A DNA stretch of 64,000 nt from Pelobates cultripes (taxonomy: Eukaryota; Chordata; Amphibia; Anura; Pelobatidae): positions 358,336,943 to 358,400,942 of the forward strand of contig OW240913.1 in assembly GCA_933207985.1 (NCBI GenBank), written 5' to 3'. Both the position numbers and the translations under genes were made by a program. The notes below the pieces were generated by a model. The model was not told the DNA's origin, made no database searches, and saw nothing but the letters and a program-made list of their open reading frames with translations. Position 1 is the stretch's first letter; every line of letters begins with the position of its first letter. This document shows positions 45,792-58,466 of the stretch, piece by piece.

Positions 45792-45925
45792 TTTTTTCGA
45801 TTTGGAGAATGGGTTGATATTGTTGTGGATGACAGACTACCAACAGAAAATAATGTACTGTACTATATGAAATCCGAAACTGTTACAGAGTTCTGGAGCC
45901 CACTTCTTGAAAAGGCTTATGCCAA
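45792..45925 (+). CDS. Calpain 2 exon 4
   Basis: 134 nt between tttcag and gtaaga. [38 protein letters not shown]: matches [18 protein letters not shown] and [13 protein letters not shown]. Confidence 0.95.
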
Positions 45926-45984
45926 GTAAGATCCATTGACCATTGTACTAGTAGTATTGTATCATGAGTTATCTGGTCCTCTTC

Positions 45985-47395
45985 TTGGACAAGTTTTGTT
46001 GTGTCCTTGTATCTCCTGCACCGTAGTGTCACAGTTCTCACTGTGACATCCAGGTGTGGTCCCCAACAGGGGATCTGAACTCTGGACTCTTTCTGTCTTA
46101 GTCTTGCCTCTGGGCCACACCTGAAGCAGATCATTAATTAGCTGGGTATATAAGCACTGCCTTGCCCTGGGACCTTTGTCAGTTTGTTGGTTCATGTTTC
46201 CTGTTCCTGCTGCTTAAGACTAACTTGGCTTGTGACCCCTGCTTCTGGATCTTTGTTATTGCCTGTTCGCTGCCTGCCCTGACCTTTGGAACCGTGTCTG
46301 ACTACTGGATTTGCCCTTGTCTGTTTCCTCGTACCCGGTCACTGTTCTTTATTTGCCTTAAAGCCTCGGACATATGCCAGTGACCTTATCATGGTCCGTG
46401 CGGCTATCAACCTGCTGTCTGGATGGATCAAGACATGGGCACACCAGATGATGTTGGCTAAGAGTCCTGTCCTTGACAGCTGGTGGTCCTTCATGACTGC
46501 AATGGACTTGCTGTGCAAGATCACTGTGACAAAGCCTGCTCCACGTCCCAGAAGATTCCAGGTTCCCAGAAATAGAGAGACCCTGTACCAAAGCCATGCC
46601 TCCTTGTTGCCTCTTTATGATTCAGTTCTGAGGGAGACTCCAATGGACAAAGAGGAACCTATGGAGATCGGTGTCATCTGCACCAGGTTATCTTCCAAGG
46701 AAAGAAACCGTAGGAGAGTCCATGGCCTTTTTATTGGGTACCTTACGGATCCGTCCTGTCATTCCGGCAACTCAGCCTGGAAACTACCAAGGCTGCTGTG
46801 TAACCTGTCCACGTTCCATGATACAAAAGGGTACTCAGACTACAACATTCGATGTTACATGTGTCCCTCATGAACATGCAACCAGTAACCCTGAGGAATC
46901 TCCACCTCCTGCTCCAGAAACATCCGTACCTCTTTCTGAAGACATTCCTATTAAAGCAAGCACCATCACCACTTCCTGCCTTGCCAAGAAAGTTCTGTCA
47001 CCTGACTGCATGTATGCCTCTAATGGCCCAGTTGTACGTAAGCAGGATCTCAAAGTATTTGAAAAAGCATTGCAAGCTGTGAATGCCTCTCCTGCGAGAA
47101 CGATTAGAGCAAAGGCTACGGTAGGTGCTGTGTTTCCTATTAATCTGGAAGAAGGCCGTACGTATGGCATGGATGCCTATGGGAGAACATACCTCCTGCC
47201 AGAGAATGTATCCTACCTCTCAGAGGAAGAGGGTAATTCTGACTCGGAAGGAAATGGTTACTGTTCCTGCCTAAGCCCCTGTGCACAGATTCACAGCTCA
47301 GGTAGCTTCTTATCTGGTTACCATGGGCTGTGTTTATCTGCAAGGATGAGCACAAATCTCTGCCTATAGGACTCCCAACTAAGGTAAGCCGTGAC
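45985..47395 (+). mobile_element. Gypsy/Sushi-like LTR retrotransposon relic (LTR plus gag)
   Basis: An LTR-like stretch (about 45985-46388) with TATATAAGCACTGCC, preceded by GTCACAGTTCTCACTGTGAC, is followed by a gag-like region. No pol is left. Broken at about 47395 near CCGTGACA, perhaps the partner LTR edge. Lies in calpain 2 intron 4. Confidence 0.6.
46390..47369 (+). pseudogene. Gypsy gag remnant
   Basis: Frames contain EEPMEIGVICTRLSSKERNR, then RVHGL, the spacer that precedes the CCHC zinc knuckle in Sushi-type gag; the knuckle itself (FxGxLxDPSCHSGN-like) is degraded by frameshift. The downstream frame is acidic (EGRTYGMDAYGRTY, SEEEGNSDSEGN). Not functional. Confidence 0.55.
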
Positions 47396-47927
47396 ACCTA
47401 GAGCTCAGAACAAGACAAAAGATAGAAAACAGCTGTGTAATACAGTAGGATCATACCTCGCAAGTTGTAATTTGAGTTGTTTGTTGCATTCCTCTTAAAT
47501 TTCCTTTATCAGCTTGTGTTGCCCAAATCCACCCCTTATTTCACATATATTACCCCCATTTTTGTATTATACCTACAATTTTGCATCTTTACCCTCCTTT
47601 TATAGACTCTTAGTCAATGAGTTTGCTTTCTTATTTCTGCTGTTGTGTACTTCCCCCATTGTGCCTCTCTTGTGTCTCTTAACCCCCTCCTAGTATCTTT
47701 TACCCTCCTCCTTGTGTCGTGCTCCCCTTTGTCTCATACCCTCCTTGTGTCTCTTCCCCCTTTTTGCTGATCTTGTGTCTTTTAAAACAGTTTTTTGTTG
47801 GGGTTACCCTATAATATTATCTGTATGTCAGAATATTGTTTTAAAAAGGAGAACAATTTGAAATATCCACCTTGGTAAAACACTTTGACTATACTAGTTA
47901 ATTAACTCCATATTTGTTTTTCAATAG

Positions 47928-48096
47928 GGCCAACGGATCCTATAGGTCCCTGAAAGGAGGTTTCGTAGAAGAAGCTCTTGTGGATTTCACGGCAGGCTTT
48001 TGTGAAACATTTGTGTTAAATGAACAAGATGAAACCTTCTTCCAGAAAATAAGGGATTCTCTGAGATCTAATCTACTAGTCACTTGTTCAACACCG
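47928..48096 (+). CDS. Calpain 2 exon 5
   Basis: 169 nt between caatag and gtgaga. ANGSYRSLKGGFVEEALVDF, TAGFCETF, LRSNLLVTCSTP: matches the block INGCYEALSGGxTxEGFEDFTGGxxE...LLGCSID. CETF replaces the usual Glu-Trp-Tyr. Confidence 0.93.
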
Positions 48097-48466
48097 GTGA
48101 GAGTCCGATTTACCATTAAGGGTCTCTGTGAATTCTATCTGTCTATCTTCTTTCAAAAGACACAGTGTATTTTATATATTAAACAAGTTTAGTTTCCATT
48201 TTCAATAAAAAGTACAGCAAATAAATAGTAATATAATCAGACAGTTTGTATTAATTAGATATTACAGATGGCATCAGCTTATGGTAAAAATAAAACTACA
48301 GTATTTGTGTTATACAGATACTAGCATTCACTAGCAATCAATAAATATGTACTCACATTAATGGCGCCTGTCACCTCTTTGATACACTGTTTAATAAATA
48401 GCAAAAAATTGATTCTGGACAGAAATTTTTAATATTTAAAGTGAAATCAGTTAGTATATACCATAT

Positions 48467-49390
48467 TTTTTTTAGATTCTTTATTTTTTTTGTACAGAGG
48501 TATAACAATACAGCAGTATATCTGTTAAATTTGTACAATTTTTAGGTACAATTTTAAGTAAAGATAAACAAGCTTTTTGAAGTATAAGCTGCTACGAGAA
48601 CGAGGTAAAGGACAAGTCAGTAGAGAGACATCAGGATATGCCAACTGACAGTAACATAAAGTATAATACCACTGGGCAGTAGACATGTATCGTAGTAAAC
48701 ATATTGGAAAAGCATACAGCTCCACATTAAATGCTTAAATGAGGACCTCGCAATGCTGGGACATCGCCCGTTGGATTTACCCTATGCCGCAAGTAGGCTA
48801 CAATAGCAAGCCCCATGCCATGCATGTCTCGCTTTCTTCCTCCATGAGGTGTGTCAGGGATTGGCAGGTGACCTGTTGCATATAGTTAATGTGTGGGCAG
48901 TACCACATGGCTCGATATCTCCGGTCCCAGGTCCTGAGGAGTGTTCATGCTCCTGGTCGGTTGCGCCTCAACATTGTAAGTCACCAGCCGGTTTGTAAGT
49001 TGCACCAGGAGGGTTGCAACTTATAACCCCCACTGGTCCAAAGGTGGGGGAAGCAGAGAAGTCGTAGTAAGTTTGCCAGTTTCAGCACTTAAAGAGCGGC
49101 TGTCTCTCCTGCACCTTCCGTGTTCAAAGGTCGCAAAGGGGTAAATCAGGAGAGCCGAACAAGAATAACACTGAATCTGGTCTCAATCAGCTTGCCAAGG
49201 ATTACCCTCCATGATCCGATCAATTCCAGGGGGTAATGCAGTCTGACTGCATTAAATAATGAAAACAATGTGCCATTTTAGGAGCCCACTCTGCACACAT
49301 CTGCATTGCTGTACAGTCAGGCTCCTCCCACCATAAATAGCATTTTTGGTGTAACTTTGTCACAATGCCAAATTTAAATATGCCGACCTC
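48467..49390 (-). mobile_element. Possible 5'-truncated LINE or SINE-like fragment
   Basis: Starts TTCTTTATTTTTTTTGTACA, like the left (3') end of the minus-strand element at 55.55 kb (TTTAAAATTCTTTATTTG). The interior is moderately GC-rich, with no recognisable protein. Confidence 0.35.
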
Positions 49391-49525
49391 AAGTAATTTA
49401 GACCTGAAAGTATATGTGTGTGTTGGGACTTAGATCCTGCTTTTGTCCTTTACTGCATTTGATGTTTCTTCTCTTTCCAATGTTTAATATCCAGTTGAAA
49501 TAAATTAATATTTACTGTTTACTAG

Positions 49526-49609
49526 TCTGATTCTGGAGAATGGAAAGAAAAGCTGGAAGCTGCCAATCTTGTCAGTAGACATGCCCAATCAGTAACAGGA
49601 GCCGAAGAG
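49526..49609 (+). CDS. Calpain 2 exon 6 with catalytic His
   Basis: 84 nt between actag and gtgaga. Ends NLVSRHAQSVTGAEE, matching KLVKGHAYSVTGAEE; His codon 49580-49582. Gly before His is Arg and Tyr after is Gln, both unusual. Confidence 0.94.
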
Positions 49610-49693
49610 GTGAGAAAAATAAAACAAAATATATAGCTTCAAAATGTTAAAATAATTTCTATGGACTCACATATTTTGATGATTGACTTGTAG

Positions 49694-49779
49694 GTGTTAT
49701 ATAATAATACGACAGTAAAGCTGATCCGATACAGGAATCCTTGGGGGTTTTCAGAATGGAATGGAGCTTGGAGTGATAA
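49694..49779 (+). CDS. Calpain 2 exon 7 with catalytic Asn
   Basis: 86 nt between gtag and gtatgt. [20 protein letters not shown] retains the classic RNPWG (Asn 49736-49738). Confidence 0.95.
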
Positions 49780-51110
49780 GTATGTCCAAATTCCTTCTAA
49801 TATTTACTTTACTGAGATTGGAGAACAAAAGAGTAGAGGTCTTCACTGTTGAAGTCAAGGAGCTTGCACCGTTAGCTGGTGTTTCACAGATATAGCAATT
49901 GATCCACAAGAATCAAGCCAACGAGAATAACTGTGTTCCAGTATCATATCCAAAAGAAACATTAATAATTACCCACAAATTAATATTTATGGCTCCTTTT
50001 GTGCATACTTGGAACTGGGAAACAAAATTATTTAAATAGAATCTAAACATGGTTACCAGTGCTCATGCTGTTTGGAATGCATTGTGAAGTCCGCTATGTT
50101 AGGTTAAAAGTAAGGAGTGTGACATATCTATGGTATGGAAACATGGTAACAAATTCATAGATGCAATTATTATTTATGTGGCAAGTACAAAAGAGGAGAT
50201 AAAACCAAGAGTTTCTGTTTGGATTGATGTTGGTCTGGAACACAAGGGGATGGCCCCTTATAATTTCTATAGATATGCCTTATCTCCACCAGTTTGGAAA
50301 CATGAGTCTACTTGGAAACATGAGATGAATCCAGAGGGTGTATATCAAATGATATGTAAATGGTTAGTGAGTCACCATCTTTCGTTGCCAGAGCCCTCCT
50401 GGACAGAAGACCGTTACTGTTAAAACATAAGAGAATGAGTCATTAGGATTTCTGTTAAATTGTCCTGTTTGTTTTTTTTATCTGTTGGTGTAAATAATTT
50501 GTCGTCTATTTTTTGTATGCACTGTGACTATTTTTGTTCATAATAAATATTTATTAAGTTCTGCCTTTGTCTGGTAAAGAATCGCGTTACTGGAAGAGAT
50601 CAATTAATTTGTGTTTTGCAATTACATAGATATTGGGTTAAATTGTAGTTTATGTGTTACTATTTTAATTTACCTGGGTGACCAAAGCACCCCATTTATA
50701 AATTGTCTTGGTGATGGCATCATTAAAATAGTAATAGTAATAGTAATATTTATATTATTATGGTTATTATGGTTAAGTATGGGTAGTGTTAGGGGGAATT
50801 TGTTCATTATTTCCGGTTTAGTGCAGACAAATAGTGAACTTTAACCCTTTCACCACCAGAAGTAAGTTATGCACATTCTTGGAGTATGGTGCGTTCGTGA
50901 CACACACTGCATCACAATTTGCATAAAAAGGGACTATTCTCATTTCATGCCAATAGACAAATGTTTTGTTAGTGTTTTTTAGTGAATAAGTCTAAATGAT
51001 TAACAGTGAAGGTAGATGTTATACTGAGATACACATAGTTTTTAACATTCTTTAATACTCTAATACACACGGTAGATTAAATATTATATATGATTTTTTT
51101 TCCTATAAAG
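49780..51110. other. Calpain 2 intron 7
   Basis: A 97-codon open frame at 50130-50423 has no family resemblance I recognise. AT-rich remainder with (AAT)n-like runs at 50728-50765; nothing else seen. Confidence 0.45.
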
Positions 51111-51185
51111 GGCCCCAGAATGGGATAAGGTAAGCAAGGAAGTGAAAAATGCTCTTTGGAAGGACAAAGATGATGGAGAATCTTG
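51111..51185 (+). CDS. Calpain 2 exon 8
   Basis: 75 nt, APEWDKVSKEVKNALW, then DDGESW. Close of the protease core; same size as calpain 1 exon 7760-7834. Confidence 0.94.
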
Positions 51186-51694
51186 GTAAGTTTGCTCTGT
51201 GTTAGTATGTGTTATAGAGTGTTTATTTCTGGAACATAGTCTACAAACGCCAGCTACTCTCAATGTCTGCACAAGGCTGCAAGCTAAGCCCTTTGTTTGA
51301 ACACTGTTCTTTACAGGTGCAAACAGTTTTTTCCAATTTGCTAGTCCTACCAGCAACAAGCCATAAATGGACATATTTATTTATACATAACTAACCTGCC
51401 GCACCGACACGGAGATAATCAACTTTGCCACTGTATGATTTCGCAAATTCTGGAAAAAACATTTAAAGCATTTCCGATCTTTGATTTTAATGGAAATTCA
51501 CTAAATGGAGCTTTGAATCAGTTTTCACTGGCACAGAATTTGAACATATCTGAATTGATCCAAATTGGCCTGGAATGCTTTCAAGTGCATTGTTAGGGAA
51601 TTAACATCCCAAAATTATTTTTTTTTTTATAAGGTAGCACCACTATTTAACAGGCTACCATATGTCAAAAGGGAAAAAAAATACTAAAAATAAG

Positions 51695-51780
51695 TTGGTG
51701 ATAACAGTACCATTAATTAGATCTTACGGTAACGTATCCCTAGCAAGGGACTTCATTTGGTATGGTACTGTTATCATCAA
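51695..51780. repeat. Short foldback (20-bp arms)
   Basis: TTGGTGATAACAGTACCATT... at 51695 pairs with ATGGTACTGTTATCATCAA ending 51780, with a loop of about 46 nt. Possibly a tiny MITE. Confidence 0.6.
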
Positions 51781-52348
51781 GTTCTATTTAATAATTTTCA
51801 CTGTTTCCTTTTCCTTACTTCTCCTACTTTTTCCCCAGCTTTTATTTCCTTATCCGCCATTCTCTTCCTCTTCACATGAAGATTCCATCTGATATAGAGA
51901 GAGGGAGGGTGAAGGAGAGAGATATTGAACCTTCTTCTGGTCTCCAAGATCCTATAACCCCCAGCATGAGTGAATAGATAATATCACCCATCAGATCTTA
52001 GATCAGATTGAGCACATTTGAAATCTATACTCAAGTTGTTTTTCACAAACGACCCTTGACTTTTACGTGCCCAATATCTTAAACTTATACTGTTTTGTTA
52101 TGATAATGATAAAGAAACTATTTGCCCACTAACTATAAGCAAAACATGGGGGAGAAGTGTACGGAAGGATCAGAACTTAAATAAAGGCAGCACACCTAAA
52201 GGATAGGGCTCCCTCACAGGCCCTGTAGGTATAAGGAAGGAGAGAAAGGTGGCGCCACAGAGATAATATATAAAATGAAATATAAGACTGGGACTTCAGG
52301 AGGTACTGGGATGTTGCTATCCTCCTTGCCTCTTCCTCATGGTTGCCA

Positions 52349-52510
52349 TGCGTTTGTGGTACCCCCAGGTACTTGTAGCTGTTGCGTTTGTGGTCCCCAG
52401 GTACTTGTAGCTGTTGCGTTTGTGGTCCCCAGGTACTTGTAGCTGTTGCGTTTGTGGTCCCCAGGTACTTGTAGCTTTTGCGTTTGTGGTCCCCAGATAC
52501 TTGTAGCTGT
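52349..52510. repeat. 32-bp minisatellite, about 5 units
   Basis: Period 32 (for example 52381 to 52413), unit containing GTTTGTGGTCCCCAGGTAC. The minus-strand open frame is an artefact. Confidence 0.93.
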
Positions 52511-53020
52511 TCTCTACATCTGGCACCTTCCAAAGATGGGGTACATTGTGGCAGGCTTATACAATATATGATCAAATACTGTAACTAAACCCCCATAATT
52601 TTTTTGCCTAGGTGAGGTGTTTTTGAATAATTGTTTTGTGAATAAGCGAGTGCGCTGGATTCTGTATTTTGTATGTGTGTATATGTATATATATATATAT
52701 ATAGTGACAAATAGCAAGTGCAAATATGGTTACTCAGACCAGGGTTTTGTAGCATAAAATGTGTGGTTTTGGATTTGATGTGGGGATCTCTTGTTTTACA
52801 TACTATACACCTATCACACTTAAAAAAAAAAACCTTTTGATTTGGGCAGGAAGGATGAATTGGTAGCAGCAGGGTCCTTGGTATAATTTTTGGTGAGAAT
52901 AGATCTAGAATTAGGGGCTCCTCTAAAAATGACATTGGGTTTTGTTGGGATAATCTGCCAACAGTGAAGTTGCTGTTCAGTGGATGGGGGAGTGAGCTGG
53001 ATCTTATGTAATATATATAT

Positions 53021-53245
53021 ACAGTATCTCACAAAAGTGAGTACACCCCTCACATTTTTGTAAATATTTTATTATATCTTTTCATGTGACAACACTGAAG
53101 AAATGACACTCTGCTACAATGTAAAGTAGTAAGGGTACAGCCTGTATAACAGGGTAAATTTGCTGTCCCCTCAAAATAACTCAACACACAGCCATTAATG
53201 TCAAACCGTTGGCCACAAAAGTGAGTACACCCCTAAGTGGTAATG
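53021..53245. mobile_element. Tc1-type inverted-repeat arm with internal direct repeats
   Basis: ACAGTATCTCACAAAAGTG starts at 53021, and the core CACAAAAGTGAGTACACC recurs at 53214, 184 bp later: the IR/DR organisation of Tc1-like transposon ends. The element continues only as unrelated or decayed sequence. Confidence 0.7.
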
Positions 53246-53789
53246 CATTAACAGCATTCAGCGTCTTCCTACTGTGATGTCTGAAGAAGGTACTGCCTTT
53301 TTTGAGAACATGGAAAGTTTCTCAGAAATGGCAATGTTTTACTAAAAAGGGACAGGATATGTACTTCAAAACCACTTCATGAAGATTAAGTGTTTTTTGT
53401 GCTTAGACTGAGGCTTTAAACTTATAAGGACATATCTACTCTTTAGGCAGCAAAGCATTGCTTCGTCCTATGATAATCATTGGTGTACACTATCACTGTG
53501 TGTTAAAATACAGGCAGCACTTGGCACATTGGTATAAAAACATGTGGTTCATAAATCAGTGGTGTAAATGACCTGCAAAAATGGATGATCAACCACTAGT
53601 GTGCTCATCATTGAACAGTTATTAATCTTATTTAAGAAATGTCCACATCTCGTTCTGTAGTAGTTTTTGAAACTTTTTCACTGTAGTAGTACCTATTAAA
53701 TTGCTGAAAGATTTACTCTTGCATGCACAACTTTCTCTAAAAGATTATACATGGATCATCCAGAAACTTAAAATCATCTGCCTAATATC

Positions 53790-54700
53790 ATTTAGGCACC
53801 TCAATGCTGCCAAAACATATCTGATGCATCAAGGCATCGACTCCACATGACCACTGAATGTTTAACATTAGCAAATTATCCTTCAAGTCCTGCAAGTTGC
53901 AAGGTGGAGCCTCCACAGGACGAAATTGTTTTTTCAGCACACCTTACAGATGCTCAATTTGATTGAGATCTGGAGAACACCTTGAACTCTTTCTCATGTT
54001 CCTCAAACCATTATCGTGCTGAAAGAGACCCTTGCCATCTGGGAACACTATTGTCATGAAGGGGTGTATGTGGTCTGCAACAGTCTCTATGAAGTTTGTC
54101 AAAGTAACATCCACGTGAATGCCAGTATCCAAGGTTTCCCAGCATTACTTTGCCCAGAGCATAAAATTTCCTCTGCTCCCTTAGTGCATCCTACTGCCAT
54201 CTCTTCCCCAGGTAAATGACATCCATCCAGCTGATCTAAAAGAAAAACTGATTCATTAGACCAGGCAACCTTCTTCCATTGTTCTGACTCTCACATACCT
54301 CATCGAAGGCACTTTCGGTGGTGGACAGGGGTCTTCATGTGCTCTAACTGGTCTGCAGCTTTGCAGCCCCATACACAGCAAAATGTGATGCACTGTGTGC
54401 TCTGACACCTTTCTATCCTGGCTTACATTAAGTTTTTCAGCAATTTGATCTACAGTAGTTCTGTGTGATCGCCACATGCACCAATGAACTTTGGGCGCCC
54501 ATGTCCCTGATGCTAGTTCACAGTTTGTCCTTCCTTGCACCACTTTGGAAGATACTAACCACTGCATACCAGGAACACCCTACAAGACTTGACATTTTGG
54601 AGATGTTCTGACCCAATCGTCTTAGCCATCACTATTAGGCCCTTGTCAAAATCACTCAGATCTTTTTGCTTGCCCATTTTTCCTGCTTCCATCACCTGAA
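53790..54700 (-). pseudogene. Tc1-like transposase relic
   Basis: Minus-strand pieces: DQIAEKLNVSQDRKVSEHTV and LLCMGLQSCRP (helix-turn-helix region), later LFQHDNGLRN (DN box) and SSRCSPDLNQIEHL (SPDLNxIE box with Glu). The frames are heavily broken. Different from the copy at 20 kb. Confidence 0.7.
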
Positions 54701-55027
54701 ATTCAAAAACTGACTGTTCACCTGCTGCTTAATTTATCCCACTGAATAAATGTTGTTTACTTAATCTGTCAGGGGTTCTAATGTTGCAGCTGATCAGTGT
54801 ATTTCCTTATGTTAGCCACTGATTTGCCTACTTCCACCATAAGGTTATGTTCCTTTCTAAAGAAGTGTTGCCTTGTTATTTGTAACTGGAAACCAAAAAG
54901 CCTCCAATAAAAAGCAGTTAGTTTTACAAAGAACAAACTCTTTGTCATGATACAATGTACATCTGGCCCGCATCTAGAATATACTCATAGAATTTTTATT
55001 TTCCTTTGCACTGTTACTTTATAACAG

Positions 55028-55185
55028 GATGAGTTTTCAAGACTTTTCAGATTATTTTAAAACGGTTGTAATTCTCTATATTAATCTGAACCAATCACTT
55101 GGAACGGGTCCTCAGGAATGGAATCTACTTAATTTCCATGGCAGCTGGAAGGCGGGAAGCACGGCAGGTGGAAACACTACACTTG
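55028..55185 (+). CDS. Calpain 2 exon 9
   Basis: 158 nt between acag and gtatgt. MSFQDFSDYFKTVVILYINL, then WNLLNFHGSWKAGSTAGG. The GSTAGG motif is intact here, unlike calpain 1 (VTAGG). Confidence 0.94.
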
Positions 55186-55363
55186 GTATGTAAAGAAACG
55201 TTCTGTCTAATCTGTACAATAAGAACATGTTATGGTAACTGGCCTATCAAATTGTACAGTTTTTACAGATTTGTTCATTCTCAGTCTTCTTATGCCTTCT
55301 GTTTCTACATTTCCAGATTGCTTCTATAGATGACTTTGTACATGTGTTCTCTTCCTTACCCAG

Positions 55364-55524
55364 CTACATATTGGACTAACCCTCAATTCCAGATTAAATT
55401 GGAAGGGCTCGCTGATTCTACCACAAAGACTGCAAAAGTGGCCATTGCAATGATGCAAAAGGATCGCAGAAGACATAAAATCCACGGGGCGAAACAGTAC
55501 ATTATTGGGTGCAATGTGTATAAA
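55364..55524 (+). CDS. Calpain 2 exon 10, domain III
   Basis: 161 nt between acccag and gttagt. TYWTNPQFQIKLEGLADST, then AMMQKDRRRHKIHGAKQYII and GCNVYK, matching FWMNPQYxIKLE...LIQKHRRR...IGFxIYE. Confidence 0.94.
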
Positions 55525-55544
55525 GTTAGTCTGTGTTTATTTTT

Positions 55545-57970
55545 TGGTTCGTTTTTTTAAAATTCTTTATTTGTATCATTTTTCAGTTTTCAGTTTCATT
55601 TGCACGGATGGGGTTACAGAACAAAGAGGAAGCGTTAGGTAGTACCGTCACATATAACAGTACGCATGTGGGTTTACATTCAGTACCTGCCTTGTGGGTC
55701 TGGGATCATGGTGATGTCTGTCAGTGGGCATGAGGTTTTTAGTAAGATGGCTACGCCTTTTGTTTTCGTGTCTGGTGAGTTGGCCAGGAAGCTCTGTTTA
55801 TAGTAGCGTTTGGTTAGTGGGAAGTGTTTTTGGGTTGTAAAGTGAGTTTCCTAAGCCATGAGTATATCTGCTCGTTGTCTGTGTGCCCATCTAAGTAATG
55901 TGTGCCTTTTCTTGGGTGAATTGAGTCCCTTAGTATTGAGCGACATGCACTTAATCTGTATTGGCATTTTGATCTCTAGTGTTGGTGTTGTGTTTGGTTT
56001 ATGATGTAACTATGTGTCTCTGGGTAAGGTATAGTGTGGGAGAGGGAGAGAGGGAGATAACGAGCGAGGAGGGAGGAGGGAAGAGTAGGGGCCGGGGTGG
56101 GAGGGGGTGGTAGGACCCTGCCGCCCAAGCCCACCAGGTAGGAAAGGTAGGGATTACTGGGCTTACAGACTATGCCAGTAAAGTGTGGGTCTTGTCGCCT
56201 GACTGCTCCTCTCCATGTATGGGTGGAGGTGGTTTTTGTGGGAGGTCAGTGAGGGTGGGCGAAATGGGTAGTAACCGTCCAAGAGATTATTCGCGGTCGG
56301 GCGATATCTGCTATTTATTAGCCTGAGGAGAGATCGTGCAGTGCTATGAAGGGTCTGTCGGGCTCACTGTCTTTGATTGTCATGTGCGAGGCCGTTGGTC
56401 GGGGTGATCCTAGTCTGTCTTCATATCTGTCCCTCTGATTAAGGGGCAGTGCGTGTTTTGTACCTATTGCCCTCGGGGGGCGGGGCGGGGTGGTCTGGAG
56501 TTAGTCTCAGGCAGAATCGGGGTGTGTCAACCTCGGGTCCTGTCTTACGGGGGTCGAGGGGCCGGGTCCTTGTGTCCTGATTCACCCCCGACCCCAGCAG
56601 CGTTGCGTCGGCCTTTTTAACTGCGCCCCTGGACCCCTCGTCCCCCCACCCCGCTGCCCCTCTTTTGGGCCCTGGGGGCAAGGGGAGGAAGGGGCCCGGG
56701 TGCCCCATTATCCTTTCCATTGATTGGTTCTGTTTACATTTTTATATACATCCACATTTAAACATATAGTGCTATATTTCAATATCCCCCCCAATTGGGA
56801 ATTGACAAAAAAAAAGGCAAAAGAAGCCAAGAAAAACTTGTGCTTCCCCCCCTGGTAGTATAGTCATTGAACCTGAAGATTTTATATTAAGCATCCCTTT
56901 GGTTGCAGCGTAAGCCGCCATGTGTGTCCCCTCTATCTCCTCTCAATATGGTGCAGCTTAGTGGCTTTTAGGTTTAGGGGGATTCCCAGGTGCCATGTGG
57001 ATATTGGGGTGCAAGGTGTGGGCCAGTGTCTAGGTGCCAGAGCGGGGAACGGGGGGGGCTTTATGTGTCTTTATTGTGCGTTTTTCCCGGTATTGGAGCT
57101 TGTCCATATGATCTGCTTTCCAGGATCTTTCCTGTATCTGTCCAGGATTGAGAGTGGATGTAGTGTCGGAGTAGTTGGTTAGGTAGGCAAGTGAGTCCAG
57201 TGAGTGGGCTATCGTGGGGGATCGATGTCAGTTCTCTGCAGTCTGTCCGTGGAGATGGAGGAGCCCTGGTCTTTATGGTTGGTAGGGTTCTTGTCTAGAT
57301 GGTCTCCTTCTTCTCGGTGAGGATGGTACATTTCGGTCCTCGAGGGGTCTCTGCTTTGGAGCCATGTCGACGTGTGGGAGACCTAGTTGTGCAGCTTCTG
57401 TCGTGGGCTTCTGAAATGTCAGGTAGACCTCTGATTCTTATGTTATTTCTACGTGAGCGATTGTTGAGGTCCTCCTGAGTATCTTCCAGGGCGCGTATTT
57501 GTTCGCGCAAGTCTTGCAGTGCCCTGTCCTGTCTGGAGGTCGTTGTAGTGATTTCCTCCATCTTGTCTTCCACTGCCAGTGTGTGTTTTGTAAGATCTTC
57601 CAGGCTTTTCTTTATGGGTGTTAAATGTTTAGTTAGTTCTGCTGCCATGTTGAGGTTTATGTCTCGCAGCAGATCTTTTAGGTCCCCTTTGCCGATTGGG
57701 TATTGATCATGTGCGCTCTCTTCCCTCCTGACAGCCTCTGTATCAGACTCCGAGCCCTGGTGTTTCTCTGCACGTTGTAGGCCGCTATCTGTGCAGAGAA
57801 AATATCGGCGCCACCATCGATCCGTTCTTGGATTTTTTTCCCCATTTTCTTTCTCCGGGCACCTTCCGGGTGTTGATTGGGGCAGTCTGGTGTGTTTTTA
57901 TCTGGCTTTATATGCTAATATAAGCTGTTTTCTCGCCTGATTATGCGGAGCTCTAAGCCCGTGCGTCCAT
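55545..57970 (-). mobile_element. L1/Tx1-like LINE, minus strand, decayed
   Basis: The left edge is a T-run with TTTAAAATTCTTTATTTG (a poly-A tail in minus orientation). At 57295-57648 the minus strand encodes an ORF1-type coiled coil ending EDTQEDLNNRSRRNNIRIRG, the L1/Tx1 ORF1 signature. The stretch between (55.6-57.2 kb) is GC-rich with no RT left. Confidence 0.6.
57295..57860 (-). pseudogene. LINE ORF1 coiled-coil fragment
   Basis: Heptad-rich segment (LTKHLTPIKKSLEDLTKHTL, ALQDLREQIRALEDTQ) followed by LNNRSRRNNIRIRGLPD, the RNA-binding signature of L1/Tx1 ORF1 proteins; the frame then degrades. Upstream residues continue to about 57860. Confidence 0.72.
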
Positions 57971-58458
57971 CCGCTCCGCAAGTCAGGTGCCGCCCCCATT
58001 TTTTTTCTTTTTGATACCCTGAAAAGTAACAGATTTATTGATAATTATTTGCTTTCTTCACTTCAGCTATTATTGAAAATCATTCAAAACAAAAATTTGG
58101 AGTCTCTTAAATGCACTATTGTCCAGGATTATTAAAGGAACACTGCAGCATTAGAGGGATATATATATATTGATGCCCCTTGTTACTTATCCCTCTCCAC
58201 CATCTGTACAAAAAAAAATGAATCACTCACCTTTTCTCCAGCGCAGAGTCTCACAACCTCCTCCTCGATGCAACTTGCCTTCTATTTAATGTAATATAGG
58301 GTTTATGGGGTAGGTCCTTTTGGCCACCTCTGCTATACTGGTCCAGATGAGGGGCTTAATGGAAAATCATGGATTGATGGATTTATTTTTTAACTTTATT
58401 TTAGTTCTTTATTTTTTTTATTTTAGTAGTGCATAGGTTAGACATATTTGTTTGCAAT
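57971..58458. other. Calpain 2 intron 10 between elements
   Basis: TTAAAGGAACACTGCAGC at 58134 looks like a MITE terminus without a clear partner. Nothing else seen. Confidence 0.4.
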
Positions 58459-58466
58459 GCCACAAC

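Noticed and set aside
46671..47369. 232-codon ORF as a host gene
   Set aside because: Overlaps the gypsy gag region downstream of an LTR-like sequence; acidic low-complexity tail and frameshifts fit a retrotransposon relic.
50130..50423. 97-codon plus-strand ORF in calpain 2 intron 7
   Set aside because: No domain resemblance and no splice signals in a matching phase.
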